A DNA stretch of 56,633 nucleotides. Origin: Bacteroidia bacterium. GTDB taxonomy: Bacteria; Bacteroidota; Bacteroidia; UKL13-3. Below the pieces are notes generated by a model that worked only from the letters and a program-made list of their open reading frames with translations, was not told where the DNA came from and did no database searches. The DNA lies in the NCBI GenBank assembly GCA_018058135.1, contig JAGPCK010000014.1, positions 1-56,633 of the forward strand, given 5' to 3'. This document shows positions 7,468 through 16,356 of the stretch, piece after piece. Each line of letters begins with the position of its first letter. The first letter of the stretch is position 1. The position numbers were made by a program, and so were the translations under genes.

Positions 7468-9021
7468 CTACAGTTTTATCTCGTCTCCGCTGGCATCGAA
7501 GAAGTGGTACTCCGATAAATAGTAGGAGTTAACGGGTTTTATTTTTATCCACTTCTTAAACTTCAAAAACCAGTTAAAACGCTTAGATTTCATACCCTTG
7601 GTAAGGAAGGACTCAATGTAGGGGTGCACTTGCAGCGTTATAGAACGAGTGTTCAGTTCTTCATACAGGTACTGCAGGTTCTTCTCAATTTCATCAATTA
7701 AAAGTATGCTTACGGTACTTTGTCCGGTGCCGTTGCACATGGGGCAAAGTTCTGTAGTCACCACATTGGTTTCAGGGCGCACACGCTGGCGGGTAATTTG
7801 TACCACACCAAACTGGCTCATGGGTAAAATCTTGTGACGGGCCTTATCGTCCTTCATGCAATCTTTCAACTTCTCATAAACCAGTCTGCGGTTACCTGCA
7901 TTTTTAAGGTCAATAAAATCAACCACAATAATTCCGCCCATGTCGCGCAGGCGCAATTGCCTTGCAATAGCCTCGGCTGCTTCCAGGTTAACGGCCAGTG
8001 CATTATTCTCCTGGTTCATGTCTGACTTGGTTTTGGCACCGCTGTTCACGTCAATAACGTGCATCGCTTCTGTGTGCTCAATTACCAGGTAGGAACCTCC
8101 GGAAAGCATAACCTCTTTGCCAAAGGAAGATTTGATTTGTTTTTCTATGCCGAAGTGTTCGAAGAATGGTTCTTTACCGTTGTAATGTTTAATGATTTTT
8201 TCGAGGTGCGGTGCCTTATCTTTAACATACGTCTTTATCTGCTGAAAGACATAATTATCGCTTACATGAATGGCGGTGAAAGAATCATTAAGCATATCAC
8301 GTAGAATAGAAATGAACCGGTCTGATTCACCCAATATTTTTTGCGGTGGTTTTGCTTTTTTAAGTTGAAGAAGAACTTTCTCCCATTTCTCTACCAGATC
8401 ATAATAATCCCGCTCCACGTCTTCAATGCTGGCTCCCTCAGCAACTGTACGCACAATAACACCATAATTTTTTGCTCTGATGGTATTGAACAGTTGTTTG
8501 AGGCGTTGACGTTCTTCGTTGTATTTGATTTTTTTGGAAACAGAAATAGTATTGCTGAAAGGCACCAAAACCAGGTATCTGCCCGCAAGTGAAATTTGGG
8601 AACTCAATCGCGGACCTTTGGTAGAGATAGGTTCTTTCACTATCTGCACCATCAGTTGCTTTTCTTTGCCCAGCACCTGTGTGATTTTTCCGGTTTTTTC
8701 GATATCCGGCTCGGAAGTAAAACGACTTAAATCGGCATGTTTGATATTGCCGGTTTGCGTTTGTTTAGTAAATTTTATCAGGGACAAAATCTGCGGACCC
8801 AGGTCGAGATAATGCAAAAAAGCATCCTTCTCGTGCCCCACGTTAATGAATGCAGCGTTTAACCCCGGCATAATTTTATTGATAACACCCAGATGAATAT
8901 CACCTACCGAGAAGTTATTGGAGATATTCTCCTGATGTAACTCGGTAAGCTTCTTATCTACTGTTAGCGCAATGGTTACGCCCGATGAGTCGGAGCTAAT
9001 GAATAATTCACTACTCATCAC
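7468..9021 (-). CDS. rng: Ribonuclease G (RNase E/G family)
   Basis: A 517-residue RNase E/G family endoribonuclease. The N-terminal S1-like RNA-binding domain spans about 35-130 (GDIHLGVINKIMPGLNAAFINVG). The catalytic core shows VIDVNSGAKT with the first magnesium-binding Asp at about residue 322, and IVVDFIDLKN with the second at about 366. The Zn-link cysteines are in CPMCNGTGQ. The enzyme cuts single-stranded AU-rich RNA and matures 16S rRNA and mRNAs. It lies last in a leftward unit after HU, a TPR protein and the mS38-like microprotein. The first two codons are both ATG, so the start may be 9021 or 9018. Confidence 0.95.
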   Translation of the reverse strand: MMSSELFISSDSSGVTIALTVDKKLTELHQENISNNFSVGDIHLGVINKIMPGLNAAFINVGHEKDAFLHYLDLGPQILSLIKFTKQTQTGNIKHADLSRFTSEPDIEKTGKITQVLGKEKQLMVQIVKEPISTKGPRLSSQISLAGRYLVLVPFSNTISVSKKIKYNEERQRLKQLFNTIRAKNYGVIVRTVAEGASIEDVERDYYDLVEKWEKVLLQLKKAKPPQKILGESDRFISILRDMLNDSFTAIHVSDNYVFQQIKTYVKDKAPHLEKIIKHYNGKEPFFEHFGIEKQIKSSFGKEVMLSGGSYLVIEHTEAMHVIDVNSGAKTKSDMNQENNALAVNLEAAEAIARQLRLRDMGGIIVVDFIDLKNAGNRRLVYEKLKDCMKDDKARHKILPMSQFGVVQITRQRVRPETNVVTTELCPMCNGTGQSTVSILLIDEIEKNLQYLYEELNTRSITLQVHPYIESFLTKGMKSKRFNWFLKFKKWIKIKPVNSYYLSEYHFFDASGDEIKL

Positions 9022-9061
9022 AACGACAATTGTATAAGAAGAATTAATCCTTAACTAAGGA

Positions 9062-9151
9062 TTATTTCTTCTTATGCCTGTTCTTTCTTAGCCTCTTTTT
9101 ACGTTTGTGAGTGGCTATCTTATGTCTCTTTCTTTTTTTACCGCTTGGCAT
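9062..9151 (-). CDS. mS38/AURKAIP1-COX24-like ribosomal microprotein (29 aa)
   Basis: A 29-residue, extremely basic ORF starting MPSGKKRKRHKIATHKRKK and ending NRHKKK; it has 17 Lys/Arg and 4 His. This matches the tiny Bacteroidota proteins annotated as AURKAIP1/COX24 domain proteins, related to the C-terminus of mitochondrial ribosomal protein mS38 and expected to sit in the small ribosomal subunit. The ATG is 4 bases downstream of the TPR gene's stop codon, and the stop is 40 bases before rng, so it is embedded in the HU-TPR-rng operon. It is easily missed by gene callers because of its length. Confidence 0.85.
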   Translation of the reverse strand: MPSGKKRKRHKIATHKRKKRLRKNRHKKK

Positions 9152-9155
9152 AAGT

Positions 9156-9956
9156 TTAATTATTTTTAATGTCTTTAATCAATTCGTCAATGTTCTTACG
9201 GGCTTCCTCACTGGTGGTTAAAGTCTTGCATACTTCAAGTGCCTTAACCGCTTTGTCTTTCTGCCCCAACTGGCTGTAAATATCAGCCAGGTAATAGTAA
9301 TACTCAGAGTTCATTGGTTCCAGCTGTCTCAGTTTTTCAAAACGTTCAACCGCTTTGTCATACTGGCCCGACTGAATAGACAACATTCCGAGTGTGTATA
9401 TTGCCTGTACGTTATTAGAATCAGCAGCTAGTACTTCTTTCAATAATGTAACAGCCTGCATCACTTCTGTTCCTCCCTGTGCCATACACAAAGCAAGAGA
9501 GTTTTTTACTTCCGCGTTGCTGTCGTCTATCTTCAGCGACCCGAAATATGCTTTTTTAGCTCTGTCAACAGCAAACACCACATACAGTGAGTCGGTTGAC
9601 TGGCGGGCGGCATTCAAATAACTGTCACCTGCCTTTTTCCAAACTACCGCTGTTGGTTTTGCCTCAGCAGCTTTGTAATAATAGCTTCCGGCCATTGAAG
9701 CAATTTTGAGCGAATCATATAAAACGGCTACACTCAAAATATCTTCCTGTTCGCGTAACTGCTTCAGTTGTTCCTGTTGCTGAGTGGTTAGTGAGGCATT
9801 TTTCTGCTCCTCTAACTTTTCCTCATCCAACACCACAGCTGTTTCTTCTTTCGGCTCTACTTTTTTAACGGCTGATTTAAAACCTTTAACAAATAAAGCG
9901 GAGCACAGAAGAATAACTGCAAATGCTACAACCAGCGGATTACGATAGGCACGCAT
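9156..9956 (-). CDS. Membrane-anchored tetratricopeptide repeat protein
   Basis: A 266-residue protein with an N-terminal transmembrane anchor (residues about 6-25, NPLVVAFAVILLCSALFVKG), a charged Glu-rich linker, and then at least three TPR units in the second half. Typical TPR patterns are AIYTLGMLSIQSGQYDKAVERF and YYYLADIYSQLGQKDKAVKAL. It probably acts as a periplasmic or cytoplasmic scaffold. It sits between the HU gene (15-base gap) and the mS38-like gene (4-base gap) in one leftward operon. The partner is unknown. Confidence 0.8.
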   Translation of the reverse strand: MRAYRNPLVVAFAVILLCSALFVKGFKSAVKKVEPKEETAVVLDEEKLEEQKNASLTTQQQEQLKQLREQEDILSVAVLYDSLKIASMAGSYYYKAAEAKPTAVVWKKAGDSYLNAARQSTDSLYVVFAVDRAKKAYFGSLKIDDSNAEVKNSLALCMAQGGTEVMQAVTLLKEVLAADSNNVQAIYTLGMLSIQSGQYDKAVERFEKLRQLEPMNSEYYYYLADIYSQLGQKDKAVKALEVCKTLTTSEEARKNIDELIKDIKNN

Positions 9957-9970
9957 CAGCGAAATTACGC

Positions 9971-10294
9971 TTAGTTAGCTTTAGCTGATTTTTTTGCAGC
10001 TGCTGATTTTACGTTATCGCTCTTCTTTACTTTGTCAACAAACGTTTTAGCAGGTTTGAAAGCAGGAATATAATGCTCATCAATTACCATAGCGGTGTTG
10101 CGGGAGATGTTACGGGCTATTTTTTTAGCTCTCTTTTTTACGATAAAGCTACCGAAACCTCTGAAATAAACATTTTTACCATCAACCATAGAGGTTCTAA
10201 CTACTTTGAAAAATGTCTCAACACATTCTTGAACGGCTAATTTTTCTACTCCTGTTTTTGCAGAGATTTCTGCAATTACTTCAGCTTTTGTCAT
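9971..10294 (-). CDS. HU-family DNA-binding protein
   Basis: A 107-residue histone-like protein. The dimerisation helices (MTKAEVIAEISAKTG) and the DNA-binding arm region (YFRGFGSFIVKKRAKKIARN, then NTAMVIDEHYIPAFKPAKTF) follow the HU/IHF pattern, including the conserved GFGSF turn. A Lys/Ala-rich tail of about 15 residues extends the normal 90-residue length, as is common in Bacteroidota. It is the first gene of the operon leading to RNase G and is divergent from mutY. Confidence 0.93.
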   Translation of the reverse strand: MTKAEVIAEISAKTGVEKLAVQECVETFFKVVRTSMVDGKNVYFRGFGSFIVKKRAKKIARNISRNTAMVIDEHYIPAFKPAKTFVDKVKKSDNVKSAAAKKSAKAN

Positions 10295-10366
10295 TGTACT
10301 TTAAACTTTATTATTATTTAGAATTCAGTTAATTAAAAATCAAGTCTCCCTAATTTTTTGGGGCAG

Positions 10367-10374
10367 CAAACTTA
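10367..10374 (-). promoter_or_regulatory. -7 promoter element for the HU operon
   Basis: The minus strand reads TAAGTTTG, an exact TAnnTTTG box. The predicted start is near 10360, giving a 5' UTR of about 65 bases before the HU ATG. A T-rich but non-consensus -33 region lies upstream. Confidence 0.55.
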
Positions 10375-10445
10375 GTGAAAATTTCTTTTTAAAAAACATT
10401 TTACGCTGAAACAAAATTATTTGTGAATATTTTCGTGCCTGATAC

Positions 10446-11501
10446 ATGTCATTCTCCTCCTCATTAATCCGCTGGTACCATAGAAACAAGCGCGTTTTGC
10501 CCTGGCGCGATACCAAAAATCCGTACCACATCTGGTTGTCGGAAATAATTTTACAGCAAACCCGTGTAGAACAGGGATTACCTTATTTTGAGCAGTTTAT
10601 AAAAAAATACCCCACGCTGAAGCAACTGGCTGCTGCCCCTGAGGATGAAGTACTTAAGTTATGGCAAGGGTTGGGATATTACAGCCGGGCCCGCAACATG
10701 CTGGCCACCGCGCGCATTATAGTACAAGAGCACAAAGCAGTTTTCCCGAAAACAGCAGCCGAACTCAGTCAACTGAAAGGAATAGGCCCATACACCGCAG
10801 CTGCTGTAGCTTCCTTTGCTTTTAGAGAAGCCGTTCCGGTAGTGGATGGCAACGTTTTCAGAGTGCTGAGCCGATACTTAGGTATTACCACGCCCATTGA
10901 CAGCTCCGGAGCACGAAAAGTTTACACGCAGGCCGCAGCTGAATTAATGGACCGCAAACGTCCGGATGAATTCAACCAGGCCATTATGGAATTCGGGGCT
11001 ACCGTGTGTACACCCAAAAAAGCCGGTTGCCTCACCTGTTTTTTAGCCGATTCCTGTTCCGCATTTGCCAACGGTACTGTAGAACAGTTGCCTGTAAAAG
11101 CTAAAAAAACCAAACAAACGCATCGGTACTTTAATTACCTGCTTATTGAACAAGGGAACTACACTTACCTGAACAAACGCACAAAAAACGATATCTGGAA
11201 AAACCTGTTCGAGTTGCCTTTGATAGAAAGCAGCCATTCGCTCACAGACGAAGAACTGCTTCAGCACGAAGAATTTAAAGCAATACTGGGCTCTGCTCCT
11301 TTTATCATTCAGGGCGAAACAACTGAGACCCGACACCTCCTCTCACACAGGGTGATAAATGCCCGTTTTATTCAACTCAAAATAACGGGTTCAAAAAGCA
11401 TATTACCAACTAATTATCAGAAGATTAAAATTAGCACATTGAGCACCTATCCCATACCCCGCATTTTGGATATCTACTTGAAAAAGCTAACTTTGATTTG
11501 A
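10446..11501 (+). CDS. mutY: A/G-specific adenine glycosylase
   Basis: A 351-residue MutY that removes adenine mispaired with 8-oxoguanine. The catalytic Glu is Glu33 in SEIILQQTRV. The helix-hairpin-helix is LKGIGPYTAAAVASFA. The catalytic Asp is Asp134 in VVDGNVFRVL. The [4Fe-4S] cluster ligands follow the exact C-x6-C-x2-C-x5-C spacing (Cys188, 195, 198, 204). Residues about 220-350 correspond to the C-terminal NUDIX-like 8-oxoG recognition domain and are less conserved. The gene is divergent from HU, and the ssb promoter lies within its 3' end. Confidence 0.95.
   Translation: MSFSSSLIRWYHRNKRVLPWRDTKNPYHIWLSEIILQQTRVEQGLPYFEQFIKKYPTLKQLAAAPEDEVLKLWQGLGYYSRARNMLATARIIVQEHKAVFPKTAAELSQLKGIGPYTAAAVASFAFREAVPVVDGNVFRVLSRYLGITTPIDSSGARKVYTQAAAELMDRKRPDEFNQAIMEFGATVCTPKKAGCLTCFLADSCSAFANGTVEQLPVKAKKTKQTHRYFNYLLIEQGNYTYLNKRTKNDIWKNLFELPLIESSHSLTDEELLQHEEFKAILGSAPFIIQGETTETRHLLSHRVINARFIQLKITGSKSILPTNYQKIKISTLSTYPIPRILDIYLKKLTLI
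11465..11495 (+). promoter_or_regulatory. Promoter for ssb inside the end of mutY
   Basis: TTTG (11465-11468), 19 bases, then TAACTTTG (11488-11495): both elements match the Bacteroidota consensus at optimal spacing. The predicted start is near 11501, about 17 bases before the ssb ATG. This would let ssb be expressed independently of mutY. Confidence 0.75.
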
Positions 11502-11517
11502 AATTGAACAAATAACT

Positions 11518-11979
11518 ATGTCGGTTAACAAAGTAATATTACTAGGCAACCTGGGTAAAGACCCTGAAATAAGAAGTTTAGAAGGTGGTACCAAAGTGGC
11601 TAAATTCCCTTTGGCCACATCAGAAACTTATAAAGATAAAGCAGGCAATAAAGTGGAACAAACCGAGTGGCACAATGTAGTGGTGTGGAGAGGTTTGGCT
11701 GAGATTGCCGAAAAATACCTTCGTAAGGGCAACAGTGTTTTTATTGAAGGAAAAATCCGTACTCGATCATGGGATGATAAAGACGGAAATAAAAAATATA
11801 CCACAGAGATTGTAGCCGATAACCTTACCCTGGTAGGTGGCAAACGTGATGATCAAAATCAGGGCGGTTACAACTCAACTCCCGCATCATCGGGAAACTC
11901 TTATACAGAAAACAAACAGCCTTCAGCCGTAAATGATACACCCCGTTCTGATGACGGAGGCGATGATTTGCCTTTCTGA
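11518..11979 (+). CDS. ssb: Single-stranded DNA-binding protein
   Basis: A 153-residue SSB. The OB fold occupies about 1-108, beginning MSVNKVILLGNLGKDPEIR, with the WHNVVVWRGLAEIAEKYL and KGNSVFIEGKIRTRSW strands. A disordered Gln/Gly/Ser linker follows, then an acidic tail ending DDGGDDLPF, the tip that recruits replication and repair partners. Its position between mutY and gldE is a conserved Bacteroidota arrangement as I recall it. Confidence 0.96.
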   Translation: MSVNKVILLGNLGKDPEIRSLEGGTKVAKFPLATSETYKDKAGNKVEQTEWHNVVVWRGLAEIAEKYLRKGNSVFIEGKIRTRSWDDKDGNKKYTTEIVADNLTLVGGKRDDQNQGGYNSTPASSGNSYTENKQPSAVNDTPRSDDGGDDLPF

Positions 11980-12002
11980 TGTCTAACCTAATTTAACATA
12001 TT

Positions 12003-13364
12003 TTGGAAAGTTCCCCGGGCGATTCGCCCTACCCCGCTTTGATGATTTTTGCTTCATTACTTAACACAGGTATTGAAGGCAGTGATTGGTTAAGTGTGAT
12101 CATCAGTATTGTACTGATTGGTTTGCTGCTACTTTGTTCAGCACTGATGTCGGGCTCTGAAAATGCTTTTTTCTCCCTTTCTACTCAAACTCTGGATGAA
12201 CTAAGAGAAACCGATAGCAGTTATGCACGCGCTACTGTTTATTTACTGAACCACCCTAAAAAACTACTGGCTACCATACTTATAGCCAACAACTTTGTGA
12301 ATGTGGCTGTGGTAATGATTTCCTCCTTTATTGTGAGTATTGTATTTAACTTCACTTTGTATCCCTTGGCAGGATTTATTCTGCAAGTGGTAGTTATTAC
12401 CTTTCTTATCGTAATGATAGGAGAAGTGTTGCCAAAAATTTATGCTGTACAAAACAGCATGAAACTGGTGAAACTAATGGCTGTGCCCATGCTTTCATTA
12501 AGTAAGGTGCTCTACCCTTTTGTATATGTGCTCGAAAAATCAACGTCTATCATTGACAAACGGATTACTAAAAAAGGGCACATGCTTTCTATTGATGAAC
12601 TTACTCATGCCATTAACATTACCAGCGAAGAAGATGCCCCGAATGATGAGAAAGAAATTCTGAGAAGTATAGTGAATTTCGGCAACATCAGTGTAAAGGA
12701 AATAATGAAACCACGAATGGATGTAGTGGCTTATGAAAATACCATTACACTCAGTGAACTGATTAAAGAAATTAACGAATGGGGATATTCCCGCATACCG
12801 GTTTATGAAGACAACTTCGATAAGGTAATTGGTGTTTTATACATCAAAGATTTGCTGCCACATCTAAATAAAGACGATTCTTTCAAATGGCAGCAACTCA
12901 TTAAGCCACCCTACTTTGTACCGGAGAGTAAAAAAATTGACGACTTGCTCAAAGAATTTCAGAGTAAACGTGTACACCTGGCAGTAGTAGTAGATGAGTA
13001 TGGCGGAACCAATGGAATAGTTACCATGGAAGATATACTCGAAGAAATTTTCGGAGAGATAAAAGATGAGTTTGATGATGACGAGTTGTTTTACTCTAAA
13101 CTGGACGAAAACAACTACGTGCTGGAAGCTAAGATTCCGTTGAATGACATGTGTAAATTGATGGAACTTGACGACAATATTTTCGATAGTGTACGAGGCG
13201 AATCTGACACTTTAGGGGGAATGATTCTGGAAATAACCCGTAAAATTCCTAACCTGAAACAGAAGGTAGAATTTGGTGACTTTACTTTTACCATCGAATC
13301 TGTAGACAAAAGAAAAATAAAACGGGTTAAAGTAACCATAAACCGCCCTGTACAACAAGCATAA
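12003..13364 (+). CDS. gldE: Gliding motility-associated CNNM/CBS transporter-like protein GldE
   Basis: A 453-residue membrane protein of the CorC/HlyC (CNNM) superfamily. The DUF21 region with about four hydrophobic segments spans 30-185 (VIISIVLIGLLLLCSALMSGSENAFFSLS). A CBS pair spans about 205-330 (VKEIMKPRMDVVAYE, GYSRIPVYEDNFDKVIGVLYIKDLL) and a CorC_HlyC domain about 345-440. Its position immediately before gldD identifies it as GldE, known to support gliding together with GldD. The chosen start is TTG at 12003, because MESSPGD-like short acidic starts occur in the family; the ATG at 12042 is the alternative. The gldD ATG follows the stop with no gap. Confidence 0.9.
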   Translation: MESSPGDSPYPALMIFASLLNTGIEGSDWLSVIISIVLIGLLLLCSALMSGSENAFFSLSTQTLDELRETDSSYARATVYLLNHPKKLLATILIANNFVNVAVVMISSFIVSIVFNFTLYPLAGFILQVVVITFLIVMIGEVLPKIYAVQNSMKLVKLMAVPMLSLSKVLYPFVYVLEKSTSIIDKRITKKGHMLSIDELTHAINITSEEDAPNDEKEILRSIVNFGNISVKEIMKPRMDVVAYENTITLSELIKEINEWGYSRIPVYEDNFDKVIGVLYIKDLLPHLNKDDSFKWQQLIKPPYFVPESKKIDDLLKEFQSKRVHLAVVVDEYGGTNGIVTMEDILEEIFGEIKDEFDDDELFYSKLDENNYVLEAKIPLNDMCKLMELDDNIFDSVRGESDTLGGMILEITRKIPNLKQKVEFGDFTFTIESVDKRKIKRVKVTINRPVQQA

Positions 13365-13946
13365 ATGATGAATAAACTCATTGTATTCCTTTTGATAATT
13401 ACCGGTGCATTTACACTAAGCAGTTGTCAGGATGATTTTTCACCAAAACCGCGCGGTTACAATCGCATTGAACTTTTGCCCAAAGGATACCACACCTTTG
13501 ACAGCACGTGTAATTTTGCATTCGAAATTCCCCAATACGCTGCCATACTCCCTTATGATGGCCCTGATGCTCGACCTTGCTGGCTTAACATTCATTTCCC
13601 TTATTACAATGCCACATTGCATCTGAGCTATTCACCCGTACAATCAGAAAACGGACTTTTTAAACTGATTGAAGATTCCCGCAGGCTGGTTTACAAACAC
13701 ACCATTAAAGCCGATGAAATCATTGAAAATTATATCGAGCGCCCGGGCAAATCAGGTATTGTGTATGAACTTACCGGCAATACGGCTACAGCCTTACAGT
13801 TTTATATGACTGATAGCACCCAACATTTTTTGAGAGGCTCACTCTACTTTAACATCCGCACCAACCCCGATTCAGTGACTCCGGTTTTACAGTACCTCAC
13901 CAATGATGTGGAGCACCTTATTTCTTCTCTGCATTGGAAAAAATAA
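13365..13946 (+). CDS. gldD: Gliding motility lipoprotein GldD
   Basis: A 193-residue lipoprotein (lipobox LSSC, Cys21) that matches GldD: the DFSPKPRGYNRIELLPKGYHTFD start, the CNFAFEIPQYA stretch, PCWLNIHFPYYNATLHLSY, and a C-terminal SLYFNIRTNPDS region. GldD is required for gliding and T9SS function in Flavobacterium. The second codon is also ATG (13368), which is an equally possible start. The gene abuts gldE (stop/start with no gap) and ends at a strong terminator. Confidence 0.93.
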   Translation: MMNKLIVFLLIITGAFTLSSCQDDFSPKPRGYNRIELLPKGYHTFDSTCNFAFEIPQYAAILPYDGPDARPCWLNIHFPYYNATLHLSYSPVQSENGLFKLIEDSRRLVYKHTIKADEIIENYIERPGKSGIVYELTGNTATALQFYMTDSTQHFLRGSLYFNIRTNPDSVTPVLQYLTNDVEHLISSLHWKK

Positions 13947-14025
13947 AAAAGTTTATCCTTGAAATGAACAAAATAACCTGCCCTTTTGTATTAACTGGGT
14001 AAGGTAGTTAATTTCATAGTAGTTT

Positions 14026-14058
14026 GCCCCTGTCGTATTCCGGCAGGGGTTCTTTTTT
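14026..14058 (+). terminator. Intrinsic terminator after gldD
   Basis: CCCCTGTCG (14027-14035), loop TATTC, then CGGCAGGGG (14041-14049), followed by TTCTTTTTTT. This is a 9-bp GC-rich stem with one G-T pair and a T run, so it ends the mutY-ssb-gldE-gldD run before recG. Confidence 0.88.
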
Positions 14059-14082
14059 TAGGATGCAAGCAAACGCAAACAG

Positions 14083-14113
14083 TTGCAAAATGAAGTAAAG
14101 AGTTGCACTTTTG
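14083..14113 (+). promoter_or_regulatory. Promoter for recG, probably giving a leaderless mRNA
   Basis: TTG at 14083-14085, 20 bases, then CACTTTTG at 14106-14113 (one mismatch to TAnnTTTG). The expected start, 5-7 bases on, coincides with the GTG at 14119, where RecG family similarity begins. The in-frame TTG at 14083 is therefore the -33 element rather than the start codon. Confidence 0.6.
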
Positions 14114-14118
14114 CCTGC

Positions 14119-16218
14119 GTGAGTTCGTTTCTGCAAACACCCATTGAGTTTTTAAAAGGCGTAGGAGAAGCCCGTGCTGACCTGCTCAAGAAAGAATTGA
14201 ACATTTTTACCTTCGGAGATTTGTTGCAGTTTTACCCTTACCGGTACATTGACCGTACACGTTTTTATACCATTGCTGAGCTGAACGAAGAGCTTCCTTA
14301 CGTACAACTGAAAGGTAAGTTTACTGATTTCAGAACTGAGAAGATGAAAACCAGTCAACGTCTTACAGCCAATTTTACTGATGGAAAAGACAGCCTCGAA
14401 ATAGTTTGGTTTCAAGGTGCTAAATGGATAAGGGAAAACATTAAACCTAATGTTCCGTACATTATTTTCGGGAAGCCTACTTTATTTAATAGTCGTTTCA
14501 ACATGGTGCACCCAACGGTGGATACATATACTGAAGAAAACATCAAAATGCTTTCAGCATTGATGCCCATGTATAACACCACTGAAAAAATGAAGAACCG
14601 GAACTTTGACAGCAAAGCCATCATGAAACTGGTGCATACCCTGCTCAAAGAAGAACGCTTAAATATTACCGAAATTCTTCCTCAACAGGTTATAGATAGT
14701 AATCAATTATGCGGCAGAAACGAAGCTGTTCGTCAACAACATTTCCCCAAGACACCTGAACAATTAAGTGCTTCAACCAAGCGACTAAAATTTGACGAAT
14801 TATTTTTTCTGCAATTAAAAATACTGCGATACCGCAATGCCCGGAAGAAACTGCACAACGGCATCTCCTTCGCTGTGGTGGGTGAATTATTCAATACCTT
14901 TTACAGTCAACACCTTCCTTTTGAGTTAACTGAAGCTCAAAAAAAAGTTATCAAAGAAATACGTGCCGATATGAAAAGCGGCATGCAGATGAACCGGCTG
15001 CTACAAGGTGATGTGGGTAGCGGTAAAACCATTGTAGCTTTGTTATGTATGCTCATTGCTTTAGATAACGGTTACCAGGCAACATTGATGGCTCCTACTG
15101 AAATTCTGGCTCAACAGCATTACCAGAGTTTAGTACAACTTACCCAAAACTTACCTGTAAATGTAAAGTTACTCACCGGTAGCACACCTCAAAAAGAACG
15201 CAGGCAACTATTTAGTGACTTGCAAGACGGAACCTTACATATCCTTATCGGCACACATGCTTTGTTGGAGAATCAGGTGCAATTTAAAAATCTGGGGTTG
15301 GTAGTTATTGACGAGCAACATCGTTTTGGCGTTGAGCAAAGAGCCAAACTCTGGCAAAAAAATGATAAGCCACCACACATACTGGTGATGACCGCAACTC
15401 CTATTCCGCGTACATTGGCCATGACGGTTTACGGAGACCTCGACCTTTCTGTAATCAACGAATTACCGGCAGGTCGCAAACCTATTAAAACCATGCACCG
15501 TTTTGAAAATTCACGCTTAGCGATATTTGGTTTTATGAAAAGTGAAATCGAAAAAGGACGACAGATTTATGTGGTGTACCCATTGATTGAGGAAAGTGAA
15601 AAGTTAGACTTAGCCAACCTGATGGAAGGATATGAAAGTATTACACGGGCCTTTCCTCTTCCGCAATACCAGGTGAGCATTGTGCATGGGCGCATGAAAC
15701 CTGCCGACAAAGATTTTGAAATGCAACGCTTCCTCAACAAACAAACACATATTATGGTGGCCACAACTGTGATTGAGGTGGGTGTAAATGTGCCCAACGC
15801 AACCATTATGATTATAGAGAACGCTGAACGTTTCGGGTTGTCGCAATTGCACCAGTTAAGGGGCAGAGTTGGACGAGGTGGCGACCAGAGTTACTGCATT
15901 TTGATGAGCAGCCATAAATTGGGTAACGAAGCTAAACTACGTTTAAAAACTATGGAAGAAAGTAATGACGGCTTTTACATCTCAGAAGTAGATTTAAAAC
16001 TTCGAGGACCCGGAGATTTGGAAGGTACCCAACAAAGTGGTTTACTCGATTTACAGCTGGCCGATTTGCGAAATGATGATGAAATTTTGGAAGCTGCGCG
16101 CATTAGTGCAGCAGAAATTCTGGAGAAAGACCCTGCCCTAAACCTCCCTCAACACTCTGAAACCAAAGTTTGGCTCAACCGTGAGCAACATAAAAAAGTA
16201 TGGAGCAGAATATCTTAA
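14119..16218 (+). CDS. recG: ATP-dependent DNA helicase RecG
   Basis: A RecG branch-migration helicase of 699 residues from the GTG at 14119. The N-terminal wedge (SFLQTPIEFLKGVGEARADLL) is typical of Bacteroidota RecG. Helicase motifs are GDVGSGKT (Walker A), APTEILAQQH, DEQHRFG (motif II), TATPIPRTLAM, VHGRMKPADKD and QLRGRVGRGG. It remodels stalled forks and Holliday-type structures. The longer reading frame from TTG 14083 adds 12 residues that do not look like the family (SCTFACV) and overlaps the promoter. It stands alone after a terminator. Confidence 0.95.
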   Translation: MSSFLQTPIEFLKGVGEARADLLKKELNIFTFGDLLQFYPYRYIDRTRFYTIAELNEELPYVQLKGKFTDFRTEKMKTSQRLTANFTDGKDSLEIVWFQGAKWIRENIKPNVPYIIFGKPTLFNSRFNMVHPTVDTYTEENIKMLSALMPMYNTTEKMKNRNFDSKAIMKLVHTLLKEERLNITEILPQQVIDSNQLCGRNEAVRQQHFPKTPEQLSASTKRLKFDELFFLQLKILRYRNARKKLHNGISFAVVGELFNTFYSQHLPFELTEAQKKVIKEIRADMKSGMQMNRLLQGDVGSGKTIVALLCMLIALDNGYQATLMAPTEILAQQHYQSLVQLTQNLPVNVKLLTGSTPQKERRQLFSDLQDGTLHILIGTHALLENQVQFKNLGLVVIDEQHRFGVEQRAKLWQKNDKPPHILVMTATPIPRTLAMTVYGDLDLSVINELPAGRKPIKTMHRFENSRLAIFGFMKSEIEKGRQIYVVYPLIEESEKLDLANLMEGYESITRAFPLPQYQVSIVHGRMKPADKDFEMQRFLNKQTHIMVATTVIEVGVNVPNATIMIIENAERFGLSQLHQLRGRVGRGGDQSYCILMSSHKLGNEAKLRLKTMEESNDGFYISEVDLKLRGPGDLEGTQQSGLLDLQLADLRNDDEILEAARISAAEILEKDPALNLPQHSETKVWLNREQHKKVWSRIS

Positions 16219-16307
16219 GAGCTGATAAGTCAGATAAATAGAGCACAATTTAGCTTCCGGATTGCTTCCCTTTTAAGCACTGGTAAAAGGAATACTGAAA
16301 TTTTAGC

Positions 16308-16336
16308 TTGACATAGCGATTTTTTTAGTAGTTTTG
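16308..16336 (+). promoter_or_regulatory. Promoter for the secreted protein gene at 16357
   Basis: TTG (16308-16310), 18 bases, then TAGTTTTG (16329-16336), which matches the Bacteroidota consensus. The start site is expected near 16342, about 15 bases before the ATG. Confidence 0.65.
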
Positions 16337-16356
16337 GAATAATTAACCTTAACAAT

